Source: Phormidesmis sp963789215 (GTDB lineage Bacteria > Cyanobacteriota > Cyanobacteriia > Phormidesmidales > Phormidesmidaceae). Taken from it: a stretch of DNA of 64,000 nt. The stretch lies in contig CAWBJY010000002.1 of the NCBI GenBank assembly GCA_963789215.1, forward strand, positions 856,820-920,819. The letters run 5' to 3'. The notes under the pieces were generated by a model. It was given only the letters and a program-made list of their open reading frames with translations, was not told the origin of the DNA and ran no database searches. The translations under genes were made by a program, and so were the position numbers. Below, piece after piece: positions 8,801-16,238 of the stretch (positions within the stretch are counted from its first letter, which is position 1; each line of letters starts with the position of its first letter).

Positions 8801-11673
8801 TCAGATATGTCATAAGAAAGTGATAAATCTAAGCCTTCACTCTGAGCTTCTAGCGAGTCCGACGCTGCTTCTAAATCTCCCCATAAGTCGTCAGACAAGT
8901 CGTCTGATAGGGCATCCGACGGCTCAATCTCAGACGTTGGAACGCCCGCTGGCTCATCCGAAACTTCCAACAGCGCGTCTAGCTCAGATCCTGCCTCCTC
9001 AATCTCAGAAACTGCGTCAAAAGGACTTTCTGATGAGTCAGTGAAAATTTCTGCTAAATCACCTTCATCGGAGTCAGCGTCACTAGATTGAGCTGCTATC
9101 TCCAAAGCATCTTCTGCTGTATATTGCTGTGCTTCCTCATCGAAGCTGGACTCGAAGCTCAACTCATCGTTTTCACTTTCCTCGGGCATGGTTAGCAAAT
9201 CCGACGAAAACTCATCCCAAGGGTTGTCAGCTTCTAAATCTTCGGAGAGTGCGTCCGCATCCGCCCTGCCTACAAAGAAGCTATCAATGTCTTCCTCAGC
9301 TTCTTGGAGCTTGACGCCCGTCAGCGTCGGAAACTCGATATCTAGCTCGCGAGGCGTAACCGATTTGGCTTCAATCAGCTTTTCTGTCAAAGATGGTATG
9401 TAAGGCCGCTGAACTGTCTCTAGGTAAGCATCAGAACTCGCCTGATTGTCTAACGCATCTTCTTCCTCTAAGTCTTCTACAAGGGATTCTTCTAATAAGC
9501 TGTCTATACCAGTGCTGTCTATACCAGTGCTGTCTATACCGGTGCTGTCTACATCTGGTAACTCATCTAACGAATCCAATTCATCTAGCGAATTTTCCCA
9601 AGAAGAATCGTCAAGTTCATCGGTTTCTTGCTCAGACGATCCTGCTTCAGATGCTGCGTCAGAGTTTGGTTGCGATCGCACTTCTGCGTTTGGTTCCGCT
9701 TCTGCCCACACATCTTCTGTCAGCGAGAACATGTCGTTAGATGGATCATCTTCAGCAGCGTCTTCAGAACGCTTAGCTAGCTCAGTAGATCCGTCATCTA
9801 AAGAAATCTCTTCTGCAAAGTCATCTGGCAGGTTAGGCTCCGCTGCGGACCTAGTCTCTAAACTCGATTCTCCAAATAAGTCTTCGTCATTCCACAAATC
9901 TCCAAAATCATTCTCCCCTTCCTCAGCAATGCTGGCAGACCCTTCATCAATCGTTTCTTCAGCCGCGTCTGCCGAAATACTAAGCGCGTCTAGATCTGCA
10001 CTATCAATAAAACTATCGTCTAGTGCAACAAACTCACCGTCAGTAAGTGTTCCACCAAATAAGTCTTCATCCTCTAGCTCACTTACGTCGTGGGTTGATG
10101 CGATCGCCTCTTCTGGCACATCCTCTGCAAAGAGGCCCGTCAAATCTTCCTTAGTCGTAGAATCTATGCCTTCCGGGTTCAGTCGCATTTCTTCTGAAAC
10201 GAATGCCTGACCGCCCAGCGTATTATCAAGCTCCTCCAAATCCCCATCAAATAGATCGGCCAAACTATTAAGTTCTTCAGTGCCAATATCAGGACCCGTC
10301 ACATTAACGGTTGCTAGAAGCGCATCCAAAGACTCATCCGCTTTCTCTTCACTTTCCATATCGCGATTGAGTGTCGACAGCTCTGACGGAATCTCGTCAA
10401 ACTCTAGCTCCACGCTCAAGCGATTCACTGGGCCTAGATCGCTATCTGCAATGTCTTCAACCGCTCGCTCACGAATTGGCTCATCAGAGACTGGAGTCTC
10501 AGAAAATAACTCATCTATCTGCTCGCTACTATGGCTATCTGTTTGAAAATTAGATGCGCTTTCTTCATCGCCTGAGGAGCTGTCTGACAAAAGGTTGTCT
10601 GACAAAAAGTTGTCTGATGAGTGCTCTGCTGATAATTCGTCTGTCGAAGGGCTGTCAAATAGCCCTTCAAACTCATCAGCACTCTCCGTATCTAGAGGAC
10701 TGTCGAATAGCCCTTTAGTATCGTCTGATTCTCCAAACAGATCGGCCAACTCGTCTTGAGTGGCCTCGTGAGCAGTCGATTCGCTAGAAGCTGAGCTATC
10801 CGTTTTCTGTACGGTCTCTGCGCTGACTAAATGACCCCCCTCAGAAAGCGGATCTTCTGGCAACAGCGCCTGCATTGCTTCGCTGATTGCAACCTCCGAG
10901 GCTCGCCCGGTTAGAACCATCTCCTGAGCTTTTTTAATTTCCTTGATAAGAACAGGCGCTAGCTTGCGATAGTCATTACTTAGTTCGCCGACCGCAATGC
11001 GAGCCGTCTCGGCTAGATCACACCATTCAGTCAGCTCAAACTGCTCGCCAACGGCGACTAGTTTTGCACAAATCTCTTGCAGCACTTTTCGACTTTTCAG
11101 GTTATCGTCGAGTTTAAAAGTGGAAAGCAATTGGCGCAGAAGCGCAGCCACATCGTATTTAAAGCTAGTCTGTAAAGCCTCGGGCGTAGATAAACCAGAT
11201 AAACTCTCTGTGGAAGCTGCGTGTCTGTCCGCTGTATTTTGAGCACTAGACTCGTCTATCAGCGATTCGAGGTGCGTTTCTAACTGTCCAAACACAGGCT
11301 CTACGCCCGCCATAATTTCTTGAGCTTTATCTGGCGTTAGGCCAAAAGGGCCTTCTAACTGTTCTAGCAAATCCTTTAGGCCATCGGAGATACGTAGAAA
11401 CATAGTCTCTAGCGTCCGATCAACCTGAACCGGCGATTCTTTGAGGATCTTAAAATAATCCTCCATGCGGTGGGCTGTCCGCTGAATACTCTCTAAGCCC
11501 AGCATAGCTGCACCGCCTTTTACAGAATGCGCCGCCCTAAAGAGTTCGTTTGCCTTCTCACTATCCTGGATAGTGGTCGGAAGATTGAGCAACCCCTGTT
11601 CAATTGTATTGAGGTGGTCTTTTGCCTCCTCAATGAAATAGCCCATGATGCGCTGTTGTTGCTCAGGCAGCAT
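5845..11673 (-). CDS. hmpE: Giant hybrid CheA-type histidine kinase (HmpE/PilL-like)
   Basis: A 1942-residue hub kinase of the pilus chemotaxis system. Order: Hpt domain (about 1-110) with phospho-acceptor His49 in FRAAHSVKGGAAMLG; a helical domain (about 165-265); an acidic Ser/Asp/Glu linker of about 1000 residues; CheA dimerisation region near 1300 (SVSHLDNLSNLVGELVVNR); HATPase with LINNAITHGIEMPETR near 1505 and GRGVGMDVVR; a CheW-like domain near 1690-1790; and a C-terminal receiver (VLIVDDSITVRELL, phospho-Asp in FCDIEMPRMDG). Kinase length apart from the linker is normal. The linker holds about nine repeated L-F motifs (DLFGE, GLFDS, ELFSE, DLFDG) and two 15-bp tandem repeats. It is the last gene of the hmp operon, 121 bases after the chemoreceptor gene, and should drive pilus polarity or phototaxis by phosphorylating the CheY-like HmpB. 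Confidence 0.93.
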   Translation of the reverse strand: MLPEQQQRIMGYFIEEAKDHLNTIEQGLLNLPTTIQDSEKANELFRAAHSVKGGAAMLGLESIQRTAHRMEDYFKILKESPVQVDRTLETMFLRISDGLKDLLEQLEGPFGLTPDKAQEIMAGVEPVFGQLETHLESLIDESSAQNTADRHAASTESLSGLSTPEALQTSFKYDVAALLRQLLSTFKLDDNLKSRKVLQEICAKLVAVGEQFELTEWCDLAETARIAVGELSNDYRKLAPVLIKEIKKAQEMVLTGRASEVAISEAMQALLPEDPLSEGGHLVSAETVQKTDSSASSESTAHEATQDELADLFGESDDTKGLFDSPLDTESADEFEGLFDSPSTDELSAEHSSDNFLSDNLLSDSSSGDEESASNFQTDSHSSEQIDELFSETPVSDEPIRERAVEDIADSDLGPVNRLSVELEFDEIPSELSTLNRDMESEEKADESLDALLATVNVTGPDIGTEELNSLADLFDGDLEELDNTLGGQAFVSEEMRLNPEGIDSTTKEDLTGLFAEDVPEEAIASTHDVSELEDEDLFGGTLTDGEFVALDDSFIDSADLDALSISADAAEETIDEGSASIAEEGENDFGDLWNDEDLFGESSLETRSAAEPNLPDDFAEEISLDDGSTELAKRSEDAAEDDPSNDMFSLTEDVWAEAEPNAEVRSQPNSDAASEAGSSEQETDELDDSSWENSLDELDSLDELPDVDSTGIDSTGIDSTGIDSLLEESLVEDLEEEDALDNQASSDAYLETVQRPYIPSLTEKLIEAKSVTPRELDIEFPTLTGVKLQEAEEDIDSFFVGRADADALSEDLEADNPWDEFSSDLLTMPEESENDELSFESSFDEEAQQYTAEDALEIAAQSSDADSDEGDLAEIFTDSSESPFDAVSEIEEAGSELDALLEVSDEPAGVPTSEIEPSDALSDDLSDDLWGDLEAASDSLEAQSEGLDLSLSYDISDTALEESDAIAASESDFMDSDFSEAAEEALLESAAGDKTEPVRELDAVEEESAKNTSETVLPNEEEHIEIDSTLEDDFLTIEPSTSDANDLDLEASGNTGALSEADLLDFDTAFGLGLTETDESLDEAAADSQDEDLLNARDLPTFSGDLDEFSDAADGETTISDISGLRLEDAELDSLLGLDFETDTGEQARKKSLEDDGQADESIDSSVIEAFSDIDDLFGEETLPAEVDSLSVAPQSHVDEDNFFGSANGNADAEIADESGAEDFADFDELDSLLSEGADSPMAGGFSEEATSESPIADADNFDDLERLLEDGDASGEPHTRRITTRAPRRSSNTREQNMRVSVSHLDNLSNLVGELVVNRNTLERDQERLRQFLDNLLFQVQQLNDVGQRLRDLYERSLLESSLMSSKRPTAAMGNAETAESDHATGATFDALEMDRFTGFHSLSQEMIELIVRVRESSSDIGYTVESSDQVTRQFRQITTQLQEGLNTARMVAFSQAADRLPRAVRDISLKCGKEAQLVVEGQDTLIDKMLVEHLYDPLTHLINNAITHGIEMPETRTAAGKSSEGKITVRAFYQGNQTVIYVADDGGGIDTQFVQRKAIEKGLISQAEAEELSDIETYDLLFHAGFSTRDQADDFAGRGVGMDVVRTSLAEIRGSITIDSELGRGTSFTIRLPLTLSISKALSCVSNQARIAFPMDGVEDMLDVPRDRVVKNDQDQDCVRWRDTVLPFQPVTDLLKFNRTLGRGRVYGGSQEDDILSVIVLRNANTYVAVQVDQVIGEEEIVIKQLEGPVPKPLGIAGATVLGDGRVMPIADVLELIDIAMGRVRREPASMMWAQDGMAAVEETPVKSEPTVLIVDDSITVRELLSMSFNKVGYRVEQARDGQEAWDKLRSGLPCDLVFCDIEMPRMDGLELLSRMQKDTQLKRVPIAMLTSRGADRHRQMAVDLGASGYFTKPYLEEALLDAAQRMLNGESLEKGRGG
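9499..9558. repeat. 15-bp tandem repeat inside the CheA linker
   Basis: GCTGTCTATACCAGT occurs three times almost exactly (9499-9513, 9514-9528, 9529-9543), followed by a degenerate fourth copy. On the coding strand it encodes repeated STGID pentapeptides in the disordered acidic linker. Confidence 0.9.
10582..10626. repeat. Second 15-bp tandem repeat in the CheA linker
   Basis: GTCTGACAAAAGGTT (10582-10596) is followed by GTCTGACAAAAAGTT (10597-10611) and a diverged third unit starting GTCTGATGA. It encodes the repeated SDNFL/SDNLL pentapeptides. Confidence 0.85.
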
Positions 11674-11794
11674 AGCTGCGTTCTCCTTTGTACAATCCAG
11701 AGTATTTGGCCAGTCTTTCGCTCAGCCGTGGCCTCGATGAAGCAGATCGATGGAAACCTAAGGCTATCAGCTAGGCCTAACTAGTATCCCTTCT

Positions 11795-14740
11795 TTACTT
11801 TTTCTCATCGGTGCTTACCTTAAACTTATCGACCGAAGTCAGCAAGTCCTTAGCAACGCCGACTAAGTTTTGCAAAGAAGCCGACACCCGCTGAGACTCT
11901 TGAGAGGTCTCTTGGGCGGTTAGCTCAACCGATTGCATTACCTGAGCGACAGCCCTTGAAGTTTCAGTCTGCTCTACTGTGTCGGCCGTAATAGAGCGAA
12001 CTAGCACATCAATTCGATTGGAAACTTGAATAATATCGTCTAATGACTGCTTTGCCTGCTCGGCTAGTCGGGTGCCTTCAATTACTTGCTGAGTGCCTTC
12101 CTCCATCGCTGTCATTACACCACTGGTCTCGCCCTGAATTTGTAGCACAATCTGCTCAATTTCTTTGGATGCTTTAGCAGCTCGATCAGCGAGCTGTCTT
12201 ACCTCGTCGGCCACGATGGCAAAGCCTCGACCGGCCTCACCGGCTCTAGCCGCCTCGATACTGGCGTTGAGCGCTAAGAGGTTCGTTCGAGAGGCAATCT
12301 GAGAAATCAAAGCCACAATCTTTGAAATTTCTTGAGAAGACTCCGCTAGCCGCTTCACCTTGCGAGTGGTATCTGCAACTGTCTCGCGGATGTCTAGAAT
12401 ACCAGCCACCGTGCGTTCTACTGCCTCTCCGCCCCTGAGCGCAGTTTCGTTAGCAGAGCGAGCCACCTCTTCGGCTTCTCGGGCACTTTCGGCTACTCGC
12501 TGAATAGAGTCTGTCATGACCTGCACAGAATTTAGCGTTACGGCTAGCTCTTCCGCCTGACGTAGTGCGTCTGCTGAGAGCGATCGCGCAAAAGCTTCAT
12601 TCTCGGTTGAACCCTGACTCACCTGACGAGCCGCCACACTTACCTGTTTTACAATTTCGCGTAAGTTCTCAATGGTTAAGTTAAAGGAGTCAGCCACCGC
12701 ACCTAAAACGTCAGCCGTTACCTCGGCCTTTACGGTTAAATCGCCTCTGGCTGCGCCTTCTACATCGTCTAGCAAACGAATCACCTGGCGCTGCAAGTCT
12801 TCTTTTGCTTGCTCTTGCTCTTGCGCCTTACGCTGTGCTTCGCCTGTCGTTGTAAAAATGGAGCTAGCCATCTGATTAAATCCTTCAGAGAGCTTGCCAA
12901 ACTCGTCTTGCGTGAAGATAGTAGCCCTAGCATTCAGATCGCCTTTAGAAACCTGACTAAAGCGCTTTTGCAGTTCCTCAACCGTCTGACGCGTACGGCG
13001 CTCGGCTAAGGTGCTCATCCCAAATGTGCTGCCGAAGCTAACTAAGCCAATGAGACTACTCGTAGCCAACGTTTTTACCGGAGACGGCTTAGCTGCTTCT
13101 GGTGCTGGCATGACTAGGCCAATTGCTGCTGCTGCGATCGCACTTACAACGCCAGCCGAGCCAGATACAATCAGGCGCTTGGTCACCATCGAAGCATTTT
13201 CTAGCGGTGCCAAAACGCCCTGCTCGAGAGGCTTAGGATTGCTAACGGCCTTCTTGTTAAAAATAGGCATCGGCTCGGGTGTCTCTGATGCCGCGAAGCT
13301 ATCTTCATCAAAACTATCTCCAGCTAGAGAAGCCCCGCTCCCTTGCGACATTGCCCCAAACTGACTAGGCATCGCACCTATCGAAGGACTTGTAAAACCA
13401 GCCGAACTATCTGATAAGTCAAAGTCAGGAATGCTTTCAAAATCGTCAAAATCATCGAAAGATTCGGCAAACACTGGCTCAGCGTCAGCCTCGCCCATAT
13501 CATCTCTGAGACTAGAAGCCTCGACATCAGCCTCATCATCTATCTCGAAAGAGAACTCAGAGGAACTTCTAGAGCGACCCGTTGAGGTTGGCCCAGCCGT
13601 AGAGTCTACGGGCGGAGCCGTCACAGAAGAGCCTGTTGAATCAGGCTCCATCATAAAGAACGTTTTGTCCTCTGTTTGTGCCTCGTCAGGCGCAGCTTCA
13701 AAGGAAACCCCCGAAAAATCGTCATTGTCGTCTAACGCGGCAAACGCATTAAAAGCGCTATCGTCATCCTCATCAGCCGCAGGCGGAGTTACTGCTCCGT
13801 CACTGCTGGTAGGATTTGGCATTTCGCCGCCTAGCATTTCGCCGCCTGGTAGTTCGCTGCCTGGTAGTTCGCTGTCTGATAGTCCGCTGTCTGATAGTTC
13901 GCTTCTAGCCCCAAAGGCTTCGTCAAACTCAGACATATCAAAATCTGCTGAGGCATTACTAAAAGTGGTGACCCCATCAGCAGGTTCTTCTGTCGCTAGA
14001 TCTAAACTAAAAGGATCGTCTAAGGTTGCAGCCAGCGGATCTTGGCTTTCAAACTCATCATCAGACTCGCTATTGGCATCAAGCATGCCAACGTTAAAAG
14101 GATTATCATCGTCCGCTTCTTCGTTTAATGGCGAATCAACATCAGAGGAGAATTCGAAGGGATTATTTTTACTACCAGAGGACGCCGACGCTGCACTAGA
14201 GGCTCCATCATCAAGTCCTAAATCTGGCGCGGAAAACTGATCAAACACATCATCGTTGTCTGAACCGTTCAAGTCTCCATTGGACGCCTCTACCTCGCTT
14301 TGGCCTGGCCAAGCATCGATGTCATTCTCCTCTCCTAGCGCATCAGCCGCGATAGACAAATCATCATCAAACTCATCCGGCATCGGTGAGCCTTCAACAA
14401 AGTCATCCGCAATGTCGTCTGCAAAGCCGTCAGACTGCGCATCAGATTGAACGTCGGACTGAGAATCCGCCTCCGCCGCGTAGCTTAATCCATTGTTGGC
14501 ATAGTCTACAAACTCTGGATCGGAGGACAGCTGCAACACCGATCTGTATTGCTGTTGAGCCACTTCATATTGATTGAGGCCATAGCAATAGATATGTCCC
14601 TTTAGCAGCAATACGCTTGGATCGGTTGGATATTCGCTAGCCAGCACATCAATAGCTGCCGCCGCAGCCTCATAGCTTCCCTGCATGTAGGCTTTCTCTG
14701 CGGCCTGGTAGGATTGTGCGTAGTCAGTAGCCGATGCCAT
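11795..14740 (-). CDS. hmpD: Methyl-accepting chemotaxis protein (HmpD/PilJ-like)
   Basis: A 981-residue chemoreceptor. The N-terminus is TPR-like (about 1-90, YEAAAAAIDVLASEYPTDPS and YEVAQQQYRSVLQ). A disordered acidic region follows to about 510, with NPF and DPF motifs and a 15-bp repeat. Two closely spaced hydrophobic segments lie near 519-541 and 553-575. There are two HAMP units (around 580-635 and 650-705), then a long signalling coiled coil whose tip is RTNLLALNASIEAARAGEAG (near 810), the site that binds CheA and CheW. There is little or no periplasmic sensor loop, so sensing is probably intracellular or through partner proteins at the pilus pole. It lies between the cheW and cheA genes, as in hmp/pil operons of other cyanobacteria. 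Confidence 0.92.
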   Translation of the reverse strand: MASATDYAQSYQAAEKAYMQGSYEAAAAAIDVLASEYPTDPSVLLLKGHIYCYGLNQYEVAQQQYRSVLQLSSDPEFVDYANNGLSYAAEADSQSDVQSDAQSDGFADDIADDFVEGSPMPDEFDDDLSIAADALGEENDIDAWPGQSEVEASNGDLNGSDNDDVFDQFSAPDLGLDDGASSAASASSGSKNNPFEFSSDVDSPLNEEADDDNPFNVGMLDANSESDDEFESQDPLAATLDDPFSLDLATEEPADGVTTFSNASADFDMSEFDEAFGARSELSDSGLSDSELPGSELPGGEMLGGEMPNPTSSDGAVTPPAADEDDDSAFNAFAALDDNDDFSGVSFEAAPDEAQTEDKTFFMMEPDSTGSSVTAPPVDSTAGPTSTGRSRSSSEFSFEIDDEADVEASSLRDDMGEADAEPVFAESFDDFDDFESIPDFDLSDSSAGFTSPSIGAMPSQFGAMSQGSGASLAGDSFDEDSFAASETPEPMPIFNKKAVSNPKPLEQGVLAPLENASMVTKRLIVSGSAGVVSAIAAAAIGLVMPAPEAAKPSPVKTLATSSLIGLVSFGSTFGMSTLAERRTRQTVEELQKRFSQVSKGDLNARATIFTQDEFGKLSEGFNQMASSIFTTTGEAQRKAQEQEQAKEDLQRQVIRLLDDVEGAARGDLTVKAEVTADVLGAVADSFNLTIENLREIVKQVSVAARQVSQGSTENEAFARSLSADALRQAEELAVTLNSVQVMTDSIQRVAESAREAEEVARSANETALRGGEAVERTVAGILDIRETVADTTRKVKRLAESSQEISKIVALISQIASRTNLLALNASIEAARAGEAGRGFAIVADEVRQLADRAAKASKEIEQIVLQIQGETSGVMTAMEEGTQQVIEGTRLAEQAKQSLDDIIQVSNRIDVLVRSITADTVEQTETSRAVAQVMQSVELTAQETSQESQRVSASLQNLVGVAKDLLTSVDKFKVSTDEKK
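13818..13907. repeat. Six-unit 15-bp tandem repeat in the chemoreceptor gene
   Basis: Six adjacent 15-base units, such as GGCATTTCGCCGCCT, AGCATTTCGCCGCCT and GGTAGTTCGCTGCCT, encode pentapeptides of the series SDSGL, SDSEL, PGSEL, PGGEM, LGGEM. The graded differences between neighbours suggest stepwise tandem duplication followed by point changes. Confidence 0.9.
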
Positions 14741-14836
14741 TTGTTCGTTCCTCTTGCCGATCTAAGTCCTGATGCTTGCTGAAGTTGTAAATTATGAAAT
14801 TACAGAGTATGAGATTAGAGAGCTGGTATACAAAAG

Positions 14837-15361
14837 CTAAGCGACCCAACGAGCCGACCGTAGAATAGCGATGTGGTCTAAAAGCCTTAAAGCCTTACCG
14901 GCAGCTAGAGGCCATTCTCCTTTAAGAAAGGGTGCCATTGCATCCGAAGGCGTCGCCGTTACTTTTAGCTCATCCACATCTAGCCAATCGGTGCCAATAA
15001 TTTGATGAACGGCTAAGCCCAGCATAGTGCCTTGGTCTTCGACCGCGATTACTGGAATCTCTGCTCGATCGGTATTCATTGGCTTTGCTTGTCCTAGAAA
15101 CTGACCTAAATCAGCGACCCAAATTACTCGTCCTTGTTCGTTAAGCGTGCCAAGCAGCAGCGGTGAGACATTAGGAACAGGCGTAATGTGATCGGGAGCA
15201 TGTTCAATAATGCGACGAATTCCGGTTGCCGGTAGCGCGAACTCCTCTTCACCGGTAATGAAAAAACGGAGATGTAGCTCGCCTTCTGGCGTTCCAATCT
15301 CTTGAAGCTCAGGCGCTTGGTCTTGTCCAGATATCGTTTGAAAGTCAGGGTTTCCAACCAT
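14837..15361 (-). CDS. hmpC: CheW-like adaptor (HmpC/PilI-like)
   Basis: A 174-residue single CheW domain that couples the chemoreceptor to the CheA kinase. Recognisable elements are LRFFITGEEEFALPATGIRR, a Pro/Gly turn ITPVPNVSPLLLGTLNEQGR and WVADLGQFLG, followed by a second half with MLGLAVHQIIGTDWLDVDEL. The length is normal and there is no membrane segment. It lies 15 bases after the response-regulator gene and 96 bases before the chemoreceptor gene, clearly within one operon. An ATG at 15361 gives the usual N-terminus. Confidence 0.92.
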   Translation of the reverse strand: MVGNPDFQTISGQDQAPELQEIGTPEGELHLRFFITGEEEFALPATGIRRIIEHAPDHITPVPNVSPLLLGTLNEQGRVIWVADLGQFLGQAKPMNTDRAEIPVIAVEDQGTMLGLAVHQIIGTDWLDVDELKVTATPSDAMAPFLKGEWPLAAGKALRLLDHIAILRSARWVA

Positions 15362-15376
15362 AATGTTCTTAGATTT

Positions 15377-15742
15377 CTATCCCTGTAGCAGCTGTTTGAC
15401 GGTTCCAACTAGTTCTGTCGCCTGAAAAGGCTTAGCGATATAGGCATCTGCCCCTTGCTTCATTCCCCAATAGCGGTCGAATTCTTCCCCTTTAGCAGAG
15501 CACATCACCACGGGTAAATTTTGAGTCGTTGGATTGGCCTTAATCTGACGGCAGACTTCGTAACCATTCATATCTGGCATCACAATATCTAGCAAGACTA
15601 AATCGGGAGGACGCCCTTGGATGACTTTTAGAGCCTCAATCCCGCCGCTAACAGCGGTGACCTCTAACCCACTTCCCTTAAGTAAGTCTTTAATCATTTC
15701 TCGCTGGGCGACGCTGTCTTCGACGACCAAAACTGTGCTCAT
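15377..15742 (-). CDS. hmpB: CheY-like response regulator (HmpB/PilH-like)
   Basis: A 121-residue stand-alone receiver domain. It begins MSTVLVVEDSVAQREMIKDL with the paired acidic residues, has the phospho-acceptor Asp in DLVLLDIVMPDMNGYEVC, the conserved Ser in VVMCSAKGEE and Lys in AYIAKPFQATEL. No output domain is attached, so it should act by protein contact on the pilus motors or as a phosphate sink. The open frame extends to 15778, but the ATG at 15742 is chosen since it fits the family N-terminus and the upstream codon is a TTG. It is the first gene of the operon and diverges from hmpF. The PatA-like HmpA gene that precedes it in some cyanobacteria is absent here. Confidence 0.9.
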   Translation of the reverse strand: MSTVLVVEDSVAQREMIKDLLKGSGLEVTAVSGGIEALKVIQGRPPDLVLLDIVMPDMNGYEVCRQIKANPTTQNLPVVMCSAKGEEFDRYWGMKQGADAYIAKPFQATELVGTVKQLLQG

Positions 15743-16238
15743 AATCTTCGACCTGCCGCCATTCGATCGTCTACTCAATCAGTTCAGATCCAGTTTAGAT
15801 CGCACTAGCTCTGCCTTAAGGCATATGTTGTGTTGACTGGGTCAATCATTCCCTGAGAAGTAGAGAATAGCGCACTTTTGAACGGTGAGTCAGTGTGGCT
15901 ACAACGGCTACCTTTTAATAAGGATGTAATCAAAGTACCCCGAGTAGTTTTATTTGTTAAACATTAGTTGATAAATGCGTAGCGGCGCTCGATAGCGACG
16001 AGAGGCAGATGGGAACTTATAGTGCAGGCCAGTAGTGCAGGCCAGTTGATGCAGATCAGTAGGATGAAACCCAACACAGTGGAAGCTAGTCGTTGTTTTG
16101 CCGGTTGGTAAGCTATTAAAACTGATTTAACTCATCAAAATCGACTTATAAGTTTGCCCCCTTTGCCGAAGGGTTGAGCGCTACTTTGGGCATACTTGAT
16201 AGCCCCAACAGGCCAGCATACATAGAGGGAATGCCAGC
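15743..16238. promoter_or_regulatory. Divergent hmpB/hmpF intergenic region
   Basis: About 500 bases between divergent motility genes must hold promoters for both. It contains a 13-base tandem duplication, AGTGCAGGCCAGT (16021-16033 and 16034-16046), and a third related copy to 16060. I cannot assign promoters with confidence by eye. The hmpF ribosome-binding site AGAGGGA lies at 16224-16230. Confidence 0.5.

Noticed and set aside
7793..10546. Several long plus-strand Ser-rich open frames opposite the CheA gene
   Set aside because: They are the complement of the acidic Asp/Glu/Ser linker (GAx and TCx codons give Ser-rich antisense frames). They lack ribosome-binding sites and any domain.
13431..14240. 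A 269-residue plus-strand frame opposite the chemoreceptor gene
   Set aside because: Same effect of an acidic Ser-rich region; the repeats match those of the true gene on the other strand.
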